A stretch of 64,000 bases of DNA from Cyanobacteria bacterium FACHB-471 (GTDB lineage Bacteria; Cyanobacteriota; Cyanobacteriia; Elainellales; Elainellaceae), in NCBI GenBank assembly GCA_014695345.1, contig JACJOC010000052.1:62001-126000 (forward strand), in the 5' to 3' direction. The notes beneath the pieces are model-generated. The model made no database searches, was not told the origin of the DNA, and saw only the letters and a list, made by a program, of their open reading frames with translations. A program made the translations under genes and the position numbers. Of the stretch, positions 8,996-17,465 are shown in pieces. Every line of letters begins with the position of its first letter. The first letter of the stretch is position 1.

Positions 8996-9566
8996 ACAGG
9001 TTTACCAAGTTCTAGATTTCAGCACTGTTTGTAGCATGATTGCTCATGAGCAAGGTATTGGATACATCACTTGTCAGCCGACGATAAACACCTTGCGACA
9101 GCCAGCGAGGATAGAACAATTAAGCTGTGACAGATACAGGCAGTTGCCAAGCCAAATTAACCAGTGTATCCAAACCTATCAGCAGGTTTAGCTGCTTGAT
9201 TGAACTGGACTGCTTAAAGTCCCCTTTCACAGCACATTTCTACTTCCATGAACCACAAACTCCTGTAGGAGCAGTTCGCGAACTGCCCCTACGTCTTTGC
9301 TTATGTATCTGAACATGGCTGTAAGCGTGGATGCCGGAATGATAGAAGTTACCGGAATGATAGAAGTTAAAGGTGTTGTTACTACTAGGCAGCGAGAAGA
9401 TTAAGCAGGAGTTATATCACATAAATGATATTTATATTTTTCCTATATTTGAATTTGCCTAAGTTATGACTAAACTACAAATATATCGAACTAAATACCT
9501 TCCGATGACTCATTTGAGGGGTTATTTCTCCCCAGTAACACACTTAACACCATTTTGAGACTAGCT
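8996..9566. other. Gene-poor spacer with short repeats
   Basis: No convincing gene. It holds a 28-bp near-palindrome at 9265-9292 (GTAGG...CCTAC ends, one mismatched pair), of the GTAGGGGC family common in cyanobacterial spacers, and an 18-bp tandem duplication, CCGGAATGATAGAAGTTA, at 9334-9351 and 9352-9369. The AT-rich 9400-9480 stretch may hold the promoter of the next gene; no clear boxes were found. Confidence 0.5.
9265..9292. repeat. 28-bp near-perfect palindrome
   Basis: The left arm GTAGGAGCAGTTCG is followed directly by CGAACTGCCCCTAC, its reverse complement except for one A/C mismatch. It would fold into a tight hairpin in RNA or single-stranded DNA. It resembles the dispersed GTAGGGGC...GCCCCTAC palindromes of cyanobacteria; another palindrome of this style sits at 59688-59714. 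Confidence 0.7.
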
Positions 9567-9890
9567 ATGTTGAACCAAACCAAACCTACTCATTCATCAA
9601 CTTGTGTTTTCATGGACTCTCAACTGTTTTCATTTGATGCACTGTATCCCATTCGCCAATGGTTAAACGGATTGGATATTCGCAATACCACAATGGCTCA
9701 TTTCATCTGTCGCACCGTTCCCGTGCAGTGTCCGTTTGAGCGCGACATCTGTTTGTTTGGTCGCAAAATTGCCCATATTCCGCCACTGTGCAAACTGAAT
9801 CCACTGTATGAGGAAGTGGTTGGTTTACGGTTTCGAGCGCTTTGTTATTTAGCTGATGAGTGTGGTGAGGATGTGCGGTGCTATTGCTGA
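9567..9890 (+). CDS. Mo-dependent nitrogenase C-terminal domain-like protein
   Basis: A 107-residue small protein matching the cyanobacterial family annotated as Mo-dependent nitrogenase C-terminus: IPV/TVPVQCPFERDICLFGRK, then IPPLCKLNPLYEEVVGLRFRAL and CYLADECGEDV. The family name comes from a resemblance to a nitrogenase component end; these stand-alone proteins are widespread in cyanobacteria, including non-fixers, and have no established function. Three or four conserved Cys (CPFERD, PLCKL, ADECGED, CYC at the end) could bind metal, but that is inference. ATG 9567 is preferred to a TTG at 9555. No nif genes are nearby. Confidence 0.85.
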   Translation: MLNQTKPTHSSTCVFMDSQLFSFDALYPIRQWLNGLDIRNTTMAHFICRTVPVQCPFERDICLFGRKIAHIPPLCKLNPLYEEVVGLRFRALCYLADECGEDVRCYC

Positions 9891-10012
9891 TTTGCAGCTT
9901 TGCATAATTACCCGACTGCGAAAGTGGTGATTATATAGTTGCTTGATGCGATCGCACTCTTCCAGGGTCAGCAGCGAATCCGGTTTGACAAAGCCGCAAG
10001 TATTCAACGTTG

Positions 10013-11617
10013 CTAAACTTTGGTTTTAAGCTGCCAGGCTCTTTCCCCAATGAGAGTGAGACTTGAACGATATTTTTCCTGGAATTGGTTTAAATAATCA
10101 TTCGGAAGGTCAAGAAAAAAGATGTTGCTGAACTGTTCGGGAATGTCGGGCGGGGTGGGTGACCTGCTAATTTCTGGAAGCAGCAGTAATCTGACATTTT
10201 CATTCAATAGGTAACTCAGAGAAACGACGTTACCAGGATTAGTAGCGAAGGCATCACTCACAACAATCGGATTCTCTGAAGCATTGATGATTTTAGCAAT
10301 CTTGGGGTTGTCGTAGCTGACAACTTTGTTCCACCAGGTTTCAGCTTGGCTACTTATAGCGCAAGAAAGAATGCCAGAGACGATTAGCAGACTGGCGATC
10401 GCCAGCCCCATTTGTCGCCAAAAAGCATGAATGGAACTGAGCCAAGCTGCAATCAGATAAGCAGTTGACAATTGCAGTCCTAAAAAGCAGGGAATTAGGT
10501 AACGAGTTACTGTAAAACGCTGACCGCCAATAATTAGATCAGGTATTCCTAAAATTAGTGCGGTGGAGCCAATTAGCGTTAGTACAAAGAGCCAGACCCT
10601 CGGAGGAGTATGGCTACAAAGGAAATAAAGCGAATAGAGCTGAAGCAATAGAAAGGGAACGATTAGCCAATAAACGCCAGGGCTATCAATTCTGTGACCA
10701 AAATCAACAAAGCTGCGGCTGAAATTTAAGGCAGAAAGCTGCAAAGAAATTAACGGAGGTAAAGAAATGCTTGACCAAGCAGAAGTTGCCCTGACAATTT
10801 CGATGTAAGTGAAGATGAAGTAAAACCAGGGAAGTAAAACAATGAGCGCAATGGTTGAGGTAATGACATAGGAAATAATCGATTTGTTAACTCGAAAATC
10901 TGTAAGAGACAGACTATAAGATGGGTTGATTGCTAATACATAAAGGCTGTGCCCGATCGCCACTAACCCTGTAAACAAGAAGGTGTGGAGGGAAACAATC
11001 AGCGACACCCCATAGACCGTCCAAGCAAATTTTGTCTGCCGTCGAATTGCATAAAGTAATGCTGCGCTACAGAGCAAAATGGTTGTAGCCCAGAGGCTAT
11101 ATTCTCGCGCCTCCTGAGCAAACAAAACTTGAAAGGGAGAGACTGCCATCAGGGCGATCGCCACCCCTGTGACCAGACGTGACTCAAACAGTTCCAGGCA
11201 AAGCCAGTAGAGACAGGGAAATATAAGCAAGCTGGAAATTGCCGAAAGGCTACGAATAGTTGAAATAGAAGTGCCAAATACCTGCACCCACCAGTAGGCG
11301 ATCGCATAATAAAGCGGCGGATGCTGAGCGTCCTCAATGCCTGAGAGGTACATTGCTAGCCAAAAGCCGCGATTGGGATCAATCTGCTGATACTCCTGTA
11401 GGTCGGCTGGTGTGATGATGTTTCCGTTGAACGCTCGCTCGACTAACTCACTACGAGTGTGAGCCGTAATTCGCAAAGAGGTATAAACTTCATCGTGCCA
11501 GTAAACTTTTTTATCAAGGTTGATAAATCGAAAGATGATGCCAACGATTAACAGTCCAACGAGTGCGTACTTAAACCAGGCAGGCTGTAGCCTCCGAATC
11601 CCAGTTGATCGTCTCAT
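10013..11617 (-). CDS. GT39-like membrane glycosyltransferase
   Basis: A 534-residue integral membrane protein with about ten to twelve hydrophobic helices. It carries the features of the PMT_2/GT39 (ArnT-like, GT-C fold) group: an acidic pair after the first helix (YWHDEVYTSLR), DAQHPPLYYA in the next loop, and LFAQEAREYSLW. These enzymes transfer sugars from polyprenyl-phosphate donors to proteins or lipids on the outer face of the cytoplasmic membrane. The acceptor cannot be predicted. The ATG at 11617 sits at the start of a basic N-terminus (MRRSTGIRR) before the first helix, as expected. It is convergent with the Mo-nitro-C gene, with no operon partner. Confidence 0.85.
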   Translation of the reverse strand: MRRSTGIRRLQPAWFKYALVGLLIVGIIFRFINLDKKVYWHDEVYTSLRITAHTRSELVERAFNGNIITPADLQEYQQIDPNRGFWLAMYLSGIEDAQHPPLYYAIAYWWVQVFGTSISTIRSLSAISSLLIFPCLYWLCLELFESRLVTGVAIALMAVSPFQVLFAQEAREYSLWATTILLCSAALLYAIRRQTKFAWTVYGVSLIVSLHTFLFTGLVAIGHSLYVLAINPSYSLSLTDFRVNKSIISYVITSTIALIVLLPWFYFIFTYIEIVRATSAWSSISLPPLISLQLSALNFSRSFVDFGHRIDSPGVYWLIVPFLLLQLYSLYFLCSHTPPRVWLFVLTLIGSTALILGIPDLIIGGQRFTVTRYLIPCFLGLQLSTAYLIAAWLSSIHAFWRQMGLAIASLLIVSGILSCAISSQAETWWNKVVSYDNPKIAKIINASENPIVVSDAFATNPGNVVSLSYLLNENVRLLLLPEISRSPTPPDIPEQFSNIFFLDLPNDYLNQFQEKYRSSLTLIGERAWQLKTKV

Positions 11618-11827
11618 GGCTTAATCCTTCGATTTTTGATTCAACGCGGTTTAAGGAAGTTCAACGGCCTGGCAAAGGTATAAGGTATCACTCGGCGACC
11701 TTTTCTTACGAAAAGAATCAAATGCAAGAGGTAGATGAAGCAGACTATGTAGAATGATTCCATATTCTACATTCCAGAATATTCTCCATTGCAGACCGCC
11801 ACACCCGACCCTAATCGGAAACCGACC

Positions 11828-13165
11828 ATGCAAGAACTGACCCATCCCAGTGCGATCGCCACAACCAATCTCGAAGCTTTCTGGATGCCTTTCACTGCCA
11901 ATCGACAGTTCAAGTCGAAGCCGCGTATCATGGTGTCCGCCAAGGATATGCACTTTACCACAGAAGACGGTCGGCAAGTCCTGGATGGAACGGCAGGGCT
12001 GTGGTGCGTCAACGCAGGGCACTGTCGTCCCAAAATTATTGAAGCAATCCACAAGCAAGTCTCAACCCTAGACTATGCGCCTGCCTTTCAAATGGGTCAT
12101 CCAGGTGCATTTCAGCTAGCAGAACGGCTGGTGACGATGCTACCAGGGGATTTAGACCATGTGTTTTTTGCTAACTCTGGTTCTGAGGCGGTTGATTCAG
12201 CTTTAAAGATTGCGATCGCCTATCATCGCGCTAAAGGACAGGGCACCCGTCAGCGACTCATCGGGCGAGAACGCGGCTATCACGGCGTTGGTTTTGGCGG
12301 CATTTCCGTTGGCGGCATTGGTCCCAACCGCAAGTTCTTTGGCAGCTTGCTCAACGGAGTCGATCATCTGCCTCACACCCACAGCCTTGAACACAACGCC
12401 TTCAGCCGAAAACAGCCTGCTTGGGGCGCACACCTGGCAGACGAGCTAGAGCGAATCGTTGCTTTGCATGATGCCTCTAACATTGCAGCGGTGATTGTTG
12501 AACCTGTGGCTGGCTCAACGGGTGTTTTAATTCCCCCTCAGGGCTATTTAGAGCGGCTGCGAGCGATTTGCGACAAACATGGCATTCTGTTAATTTTCGA
12601 CGAAGTCATTACCGGATTTGGGCGCTTGGGCAGTTCCTTTGCTGCTGAACATTTTGGCGTAGTTCCTGACATGATCACCGTCGCCAAAGGCATCACCAAC
12701 GGCACCGTTCCAATGGGAGCGGTCTTTGTTCGCAAAGAGATTTATGACACGTTTATGCACGGACCGGAGCAGGCGATCGAGCTAGCACATGGCTACACCT
12801 ACTCCGGACATCCACTTGCCTGTGCCGCAGCCTTGGCAACCCTGGATGTTTACGAAGAAGAAGGACTATTTCAACACGCCCGTGATCTGTCTGACTACTG
12901 GGAAGATGCGGTTCACTCCCTGCGCGATTTGCCCCATGTGATTGACGTTCGCAATATGGGACTCGTGGCTGGCATTGAACTAGAATCTATTCCCGGAAAA
13001 CCTACTGCACGAGCGTTTGACTGTTTCCTACGAGCTTACGAAAAAGGTCTGCTAATCCGCACTACAGGCGACATCATCGCGCTCTCGCCCCCCCTGATCA
13101 TCCAAAGACATCACATCGATCAAATTGTAGAAATGCTTTCAGACATTCTGCGCGAAACTGCTTAA
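11828..13165 (+). CDS. Class III aminotransferase, omega-amino acid:pyruvate type
   Basis: A 445-residue PLP enzyme close to beta-alanine/omega-amino acid:pyruvate transaminases: WMPFTANRQFK, DGTAGLWCVNAGH, FANSGSEAVDSALKIA, ERGYHGVGFGG, FDEVITGFGR and the PLP lysine in TVAKGITNG. The WMPFTANRQF and LWCVNAGH blocks are typical of that subgroup. The substrate is probably beta-alanine, putrescine-derived or another omega-amino acid, with pyruvate as acceptor; the exact one is not decidable. ATG 11828 is used; a TTG at 11789 would add 13 residues. An AT-rich stretch with CATATTCTACATTCC lies upstream. A strong hairpin follows the stop. Confidence 0.88.
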   Translation: MQELTHPSAIATTNLEAFWMPFTANRQFKSKPRIMVSAKDMHFTTEDGRQVLDGTAGLWCVNAGHCRPKIIEAIHKQVSTLDYAPAFQMGHPGAFQLAERLVTMLPGDLDHVFFANSGSEAVDSALKIAIAYHRAKGQGTRQRLIGRERGYHGVGFGGISVGGIGPNRKFFGSLLNGVDHLPHTHSLEHNAFSRKQPAWGAHLADELERIVALHDASNIAAVIVEPVAGSTGVLIPPQGYLERLRAICDKHGILLIFDEVITGFGRLGSSFAAEHFGVVPDMITVAKGITNGTVPMGAVFVRKEIYDTFMHGPEQAIELAHGYTYSGHPLACAAALATLDVYEEEGLFQHARDLSDYWEDAVHSLRDLPHVIDVRNMGLVAGIELESIPGKPTARAFDCFLRAYEKGLLIRTTGDIIALSPPLIIQRHHIDQIVEMLSDILRETA

Positions 13166-13189
13166 CGCCAGTTCAACGAAACTGTTTTA

Positions 13190-13229
13190 CAGAGAGGGAT
13201 GCAGGCTAGACCTGTATCCCTCTCTCTGT
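13190..13229 (+). terminator. Stem-loop terminator after the aminotransferase gene
   Basis: Two arms, ACAGAGAGGGATGCAGG from 13190 and CCTGTATCCCTCTCTCTGT from 13211, pair over ~17 positions around a 5-nt loop. It lies 25 bp after the stop of the aminotransferase. Only a short T-rich stretch follows, so it may act with Rho-like or processing functions rather than as a textbook intrinsic terminator. Confidence 0.65.
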
Positions 13230-13292
13230 TCTGAGAGAAGAACTGGTGCGATCGCCCAGCAACTCTCATTCTTCGTCTTTCATCCCTTCTCA

Positions 13293-13432
13293 TATAGAAT
13301 CTGTTTTGTGAAGAAGCACTATTGGGTGTACGGGCAAAGCATTCGGCAAAAGAATTGTGCCTCAGTTGCAAGGATTGTAACCGAATGCTTCGCCCCTACC
13401 GCTACCGCTACTCTACAGACGGATTTGGTATC
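13293..13432. repeat. MITE-like palindromic element, copy 1
   Basis: About 140 bp, closely matching the element at 35360-35501 (most positions identical from AAGAAGCACTATT to GGATTTGGTAT). It has imperfect terminal inverted repeats (ATAGAATCTGTTTTGTG against CTACAGACGGATTTGGTAT reversed) and an inner pair GGGCAAAGCATTCGG / CCGAATGCTTCGCCC. It carries no open frame, as expected for a non-autonomous element or a REP-like hairpin. Its right end touches the stop codon of the ABC-2 permease gene. Confidence 0.8.
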
Positions 13433-14219
13433 ACGCTCCCATTCCTGAATACTGTCTCAATCCCTTATGCCACAGCCAGCGATTCAACCCAAAGAAAATT
13501 AGACTCCAGCCCAGCATCATTAGCAAACCTCGCACCACATCTGTAGGTAGCCCCACTAAAATCGTTGCAGGAAAGTAGATCATGTAGGGGAACGGTGTCC
13601 ATTCAACGACCGCCCTCACCACTGGGGGGAAAATCTCCAGGGGCGCAATCATGCCTGACAAAAACAGGTAAAACAGAAACCAAAACTGCTCAATTGCACT
13701 GGCGCGTTCTGTCCAAAAGGCAAGCATGGAGAAAGTGTATTGCATCAGGAAACGCAAGCAAAACGCCATGAACGTGACCAGTAGAAACAGCAGAAGGTTG
13801 GGCAAACTGGGTATCCAAATCGCCTGTGGATAAAGGGTAAAAAACAGAACAACCAGGATCACCGCAAAGGGCAACCGAGCAAACCGTTCTGCAAAGTGAG
13901 AGGCAAAATGGTGCCAACCGGGGTCAAGCGGCAGCAAGAGCCGAAAGGAAAGCTTGCCTTCAACAATCTCTCGTTCAAACTCCCAAACCACCCAAACAAC
14001 AGTGAATTGTCTAATCAGAAAAACTGCTAGAAAGTAACGAATAAAATCCAGCGGTGCCAGTCCAAACTGCCCTTCTCGCGATGCCTCAACCCAAACGCCC
14101 ATAAGAATGAGCGGCAGCGTCCCAGATAGCATCCACAACAACAGTTCTGCCCGATATTCCACCATGTAGGCGTAGTAGACGGATAGTAGAGTACTGGCTT
14201 TACGAAAAAAACTTTGCAT
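13431..14219 (-). CDS. ABC-2 type transporter permease
   Basis: A 262-residue permease with about six transmembrane helices of the ABC-2 family, resembling the COG4587-type uncharacterised exporters: ALTLLSVYYAYMVEYRAELLLW-like start, an LPLDPGWHHFASHFAERF cytoplasmic loop and FFLSGMIAPLE-like late helices (here FLFYLFLSGMIAPLEIFPP). Such permeases normally work with an ATPase and a second permease, neither of which is adjacent. ATG 14219 is chosen by similarity to family starts; the frame is open to 14261. The stop codon coincides with the edge of a MITE-like repeat, so the C-terminus may have been redefined by that insertion. Confidence 0.85.
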   Translation of the reverse strand: MQSFFRKASTLLSVYYAYMVEYRAELLLWMLSGTLPLILMGVWVEASREGQFGLAPLDFIRYFLAVFLIRQFTVVWVVWEFEREIVEGKLSFRLLLPLDPGWHHFASHFAERFARLPFAVILVVLFFTLYPQAIWIPSLPNLLLFLLVTFMAFCLRFLMQYTFSMLAFWTERASAIEQFWFLFYLFLSGMIAPLEIFPPVVRAVVEWTPFPYMIYFPATILVGLPTDVVRGLLMMLGWSLIFFGLNRWLWHKGLRQYSGMGA

Positions 14220-14786
14220 GGGAAACAAGGTAGAAAATTCAGATACTGTCAACTTAACCAAAAATTTAAGAATTTTTCTCTTCAGTATCTTGCAGTTAGC
14301 TAAATCAGGTTTCGGTTATGGTTCGGTGCGTGCCCTTCCTTCTCGATCGCGCTCATATCGGCGTGCGACGTTGAACGGGGCAGCCAATTCTCCCGACGAC
14401 AAATCTAGAGCTCATAGGTGGGGGTCACCTGATTCGGCGTATCAAAGGTACCGGCAGGGATTTCGATAAAAGGCATCGCGCCCCAAATTAATCAGGTTCT
14501 GCATGTAGCTTGAACCTCAATTTTCCTGTTTGGTATTGATACAAACTCTGATGCATTAGGCTTTAAACAGCTCAGCAAACACTTCTCAGCAAACACTTGA
14601 ATATTGAATTCACAACTGTTTAGCGTAAGCTGTATCTTACGCTAGGATCTTAAATCTTAAGAGCGATCGCTATTGAGTCAGTCAAACTGGCGCTGCGCTT
14701 GTGCATCCAGATACAAAGCTCTCCATTGATGAATATGGCGATCGCTCTTTGCCCATCCTATGCTTCTGCCAAAGTTTGAGTGTTGT
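14220..14786. other. Spacer between permease and effector-like operon
   Basis: No gene can be supported. A perfect 9-bp stem (TAGCGTAAG, 6-nt loop, CTTACGCTA) lies at 14621-14644, downstream of the minus-strand operon that ends at 14787; there is no T-run. A short tandem AGCAAACACTTCTC-like duplication lies near 14575-14605. On the minus strand, 14405-14491 encodes 28 codons between stops (…MPFIEIPAGTFDTPNQ…), which reads like a protein tail but is too short to assign. Confidence 0.45.
14621..14644 (-). terminator. Hairpin downstream of the effector-like operon
   Basis: A perfect inverted repeat, TAGCGTAAG / CTTACGCTA with a 6-nt loop, placed ~140 bp past the last gene of the minus-strand operon. 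It could stabilise or end that transcript. No T-rich tail is present. Confidence 0.4.
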
Positions 14787-15491
14787 TTAACCGTAGGCGG
14801 AGACTGTCAATCTGTTGCTTTGAGCAAGAAACTTGTTGTTAACAATGTCTTGATAGGTGTCTACGTCGTCCTCCCAATTCTCGATGATTTCAGATAATGT
14901 TTGCACTCTTTCCGCTTCAGGAATTTTAGACAAATCGCGATGAAAATTAGCAGCAAATAAAAGTACCGGAATGTGTTCGGTTTCCGAAAGCTCTAACTCT
15001 GTGTTTCGCACGGTTAGAGTAAATACTCCTCCTTCAAGTTTGTAGATGAAATTTGAGATCATCTGCACAAGGTTTTGGTCAGATGTGTGAGGGCGATCGC
15101 CATTTAGAAGCGTTCCTTGAAGATAACTTCTTGCTGTGTCCTGATTATCAAATAGAGTGTGTCCTTCCAGGTTAAGCCCTACTGCCTGGTAGTTTTCCTG
15201 TGGCAGCCTCTCAACATACCTGTAAACTACATCAGGAACTTCTAACTCATTGAGGTTCTTTTCTCTAACGTCCTCAAAGAAGGCGATCGCATTACCTCGG
15301 TGGGCGATGTACACTCCATTTTGAAAGACCGTTAAAGCAACACCATCTGTGTAAGTTAGAGGCTGAGCCAATTCCCAGTGGTAAGGAATGATTCCTTTAA
15401 CTTTGAGGAATTCAGGATTCAGCAGTATCGGATTGTGTTTCTCTACCACTAGAACAAGCTCAAATTGGCGCACTTCAACAGTTCTGTTCAT
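14787..15491 (-). CDS. Unrecognised 234-residue protein, last gene of module B (candidate partner/immunity)
   Basis: I do not recognise this family with confidence. The protein is soluble, acidic, without signal or transmembrane segments. The N-terminal half has alternating strands (ELVLVVEKHNPILLNPEFLK, then IIPYHWELAQPL and YTDGVALTVFQNGVYI), the middle carries VGLNLEGHTLF, and the C-terminus is helical (NFHRDLSKIPEAERV, then NWEDDVDTYQDIVNNKFL). It starts 65 bp after the glycine-zipper protein gene and is the last gene of the operon. That position, after a putative effector, is where immunity or chaperone genes commonly lie; this is inference from order only. Confidence 0.6.
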   Translation of the reverse strand: MNRTVEVRQFELVLVVEKHNPILLNPEFLKVKGIIPYHWELAQPLTYTDGVALTVFQNGVYIAHRGNAIAFFEDVREKNLNELEVPDVVYRYVERLPQENYQAVGLNLEGHTLFDNQDTARSYLQGTLLNGDRPHTSDQNLVQMISNFIYKLEGGVFTLTVRNTELELSETEHIPVLLFAANFHRDLSKIPEAERVQTLSEIIENWEDDVDTYQDIVNNKFLAQSNRLTVSAYG

Positions 15492-15555
15492 GGTTTTTCA
15501 CCTATTTCTAACGTTTGCGAAAAATGCCTAATCGCTTACTCACTTTTTGAGCAAT

Positions 15556-16485
15556 CTAGAAAAGTCCACCTAAAAATCCACCTGCTTCCTCACCAGCCAT
15601 ACCCCCTACAACTCCACCAATAATTCCACCAACAACAGTACCAACACCAGGGAATATCGCAGTACCAATCGCGGCTCCTGCTGTTGCACCAGCCCAACCT
15701 CCTGCTGCTCCTCCTACAAACTCACCTGCGGTTTCTCTAAAGTTATCTCCCATCCTTCCGCCATCAGCTTCATAGGCTTCATGAAGGCTGTAAGCATCAA
15801 GCAAATATCCCGCAGGACCCAAAACTCTGTCGGCTTGACGCAAACCCTGAAAAGCACTGCTATCAGCGATATTTGCAGCGTTTCTTGGATCGTAGTCCTG
15901 ATAACCCGGTTGATTCCAAAAGTCCTCTCGTCTAGCATCGCGTAACGCTTCAACACGGGCGCGTTCTGCTGGAGGAAGGGCTTCATGACGAGCGCGCATT
16001 CTGTCTCTATGGTTACGCAAATCTTGTGGTAGATGCCGATACATCGCTGGTGATTGAACCATAGAATTGGCCAATCTCTTTTCTTCCGGTGACAAGAAAT
16101 GGTAAGCAACAGGATCTCTTAGGGCGTGATCTATCCGAGAACGAGGCGTCACTTGATCACCTCCATGTCGCCGAGGAGTATCTTCGTGAGAGAGTTGCCA
16201 AGCGTCATTACGTTGTCCAGGGACATGTTGATCGCGAGGAGCAATACCGGGCATACCCCGTCTATGACGATCTCTAATTTCTTCGCGTTGTGGATCAAGC
16301 AGAGGGGAATTAGGATCGTTAGCAAGCTCTAGCCACACCCTGTTACGCTCGTCGTTTGACAACCTCACGCCAGGTGGAACTTGTACAAAAATCCTGATGT
16401 TTCGAGCCTCTGATATTGTGGTTCTAGCTGCCTGATATTGAGATAAAGCTTGTGTGATTCGAGATGCTAAATGAAATATGTTCAT
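15556..16485 (-). CDS. Putative effector with C-terminal glycine-zipper hydrophobic domain (module B)
   Basis: A 309-residue protein of unknown family. Residues 1-30 form a helix (MNIFHLASRITQALSQYQAA), residues ~70-150 are Arg/His/Pro-rich and probably flexible, and ~225-309 is a Gly/Ala-rich hydrophobic stretch with repeated GxxxG spacing (FVGGAAGGWAGATAGAAIG, then GGIIGGVVGGMAGEEAGGFL). Such glycine zippers occur in membrane-inserting toxin domains and in polymorphic toxin linkers. Its ATG is 14 bp after the stop of coiled-coil gene CC1, so translation is likely coupled. No catalytic motif was found. A non-toxic membrane protein remains possible. Confidence 0.6.
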   Translation of the reverse strand: MNIFHLASRITQALSQYQAARTTISEARNIRIFVQVPPGVRLSNDERNRVWLELANDPNSPLLDPQREEIRDRHRRGMPGIAPRDQHVPGQRNDAWQLSHEDTPRRHGGDQVTPRSRIDHALRDPVAYHFLSPEEKRLANSMVQSPAMYRHLPQDLRNHRDRMRARHEALPPAERARVEALRDARREDFWNQPGYQDYDPRNAANIADSSAFQGLRQADRVLGPAGYLLDAYSLHEAYEADGGRMGDNFRETAGEFVGGAAGGWAGATAGAAIGTAIFPGVGTVVGGIIGGVVGGMAGEEAGGFLGGLF

Positions 16486-16499
16486 TGCTCAATCCCGGT

Positions 16500-17384
16500 C
16501 TAGATTGCTTCCAAAGCGTTTCTGGATTCCGCTAGCACTTCTACTGCTTTTTGACAGCTCTCATTGCTGAGTTCGATGCCCTCCACGAGAGCTTCTGTGG
16601 CATCTACAACACTGGCTTTTGCTGTCTCAATTGCCCCTTCCAGGTGGGTCATCATTTCGTCTAGTTTGCTAGCGCTACCTTCAAGCTCAGTAAACAACTC
16701 ACCTTGTGAGGTGTTAACCTCTTCCATTAACCCTTGAATAGACTCTTCCATACTGTCTGAAACGGTTTGAATAGAAGTGCTGAAGTGTTCAACCACAGCG
16801 TCAAAGTGTTCGGAGAGGGATTGTGCTCCGCCTTCGATGGTAGGTATAGCTTGCTCAGTGATAGCAGACTCCAGTCCATCTACCTGACCTTCTAATCCTG
16901 ACTCAAAGGCAGCGAGTTCACCACTGAAACCATTGAGTTCTTCGATCGCCAGTCCAACCGCCTCTCCAACTTCAGTGCCAATTTCCTTCTCGCCGAGATT
17001 GTTCAGAGCTTCCTCAGCTTCGGTGATGTCACTTTCCATATCCAGTTCAGCAAGTCTGTCGTCAATTGCAGCGATCGCTCCCTTAGTCGCCTCTAATTCT
17101 TGGGTCAACTCACTTTGAGTTGTGTCGATGGTTTGCTTTAACTGAGTAAACACCTGGGCGACAGCCTCTACCTCAGCAGCAAGTTCTGTCTTACCTTCAT
17201 TTACCTGTTCGATGAGAGATTGGGCGCGATCGCTCAGAGTTTCCCAAGCCTCATCAACCGCCTGACGGATTCGTGTGAGTTCAGTTTTAACATCGGTGAG
17301 TTTAGTCTGGGTCGCTTCTGTAGCATCGGACAGGGTCGAGAGTTTGCTAACGGTTTCACCAGCCAGGGTTTGTAAGTCGCTCAT
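16500..17384 (-). CDS. Acidic coiled-coil protein CC1 (module B)
   Basis: A 294-residue, strongly acidic, almost fully helical protein with no signal peptide or hydrophobic helix. Heptad-like patterns run throughout (TKLTDVKTELTRIRQAVDEA, TQSELTQELEATKGAIAAID). The only Cys is near the C-terminus (SNESCQKAVEVL). It is one of four similar proteins encoded in this operon, in pairs CC1/CC2 and CC3/CC4. AAGGAG lies a normal distance before the ATG. General resemblance to chemoreceptor signalling coils is expected for any such coil and does not imply chemotaxis. A chaperone, tether or pore subunit for the adjacent effector is a reasonable guess. Confidence 0.7.
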   Translation of the reverse strand: MSDLQTLAGETVSKLSTLSDATEATQTKLTDVKTELTRIRQAVDEAWETLSDRAQSLIEQVNEGKTELAAEVEAVAQVFTQLKQTIDTTQSELTQELEATKGAIAAIDDRLAELDMESDITEAEEALNNLGEKEIGTEVGEAVGLAIEELNGFSGELAAFESGLEGQVDGLESAITEQAIPTIEGGAQSLSEHFDAVVEHFSTSIQTVSDSMEESIQGLMEEVNTSQGELFTELEGSASKLDEMMTHLEGAIETAKASVVDATEALVEGIELSNESCQKAVEVLAESRNALEAI

Positions 17385-17465
17385 GAGTTTTCTCCTTGGT
17401 TAGATTAATTGACGCAGTGCTATTGGTTTAAGCAATGAATTGTGCAGAGACAGTTTGTATGTTCT

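Noticed and set aside
9127-9312. Small open frame in the spacer after gpmA
   Set aside because: It runs through the palindromic repeat and lacks a ribosome site or conserved pattern.
9567-9890. Nitrogenase component
   Set aside because: The similarity is to the small stand-alone family named after a nitrogenase C-terminus; no nif genes or cofactor motifs are present.
9905-10012. Possible protein fragment on the minus strand after the glycosyltransferase stop
   Set aside because: One frame gives plausible residues (PDSLLTLEECDRIKQLY) but without a start or recognisable family.
14405-14491. 28-codon peptide on the minus strand (MPFIEIPAGTFDTPNQ)
   Set aside because: It reads like a protein tail but is too short to assign, with a stop just upstream and no start context.
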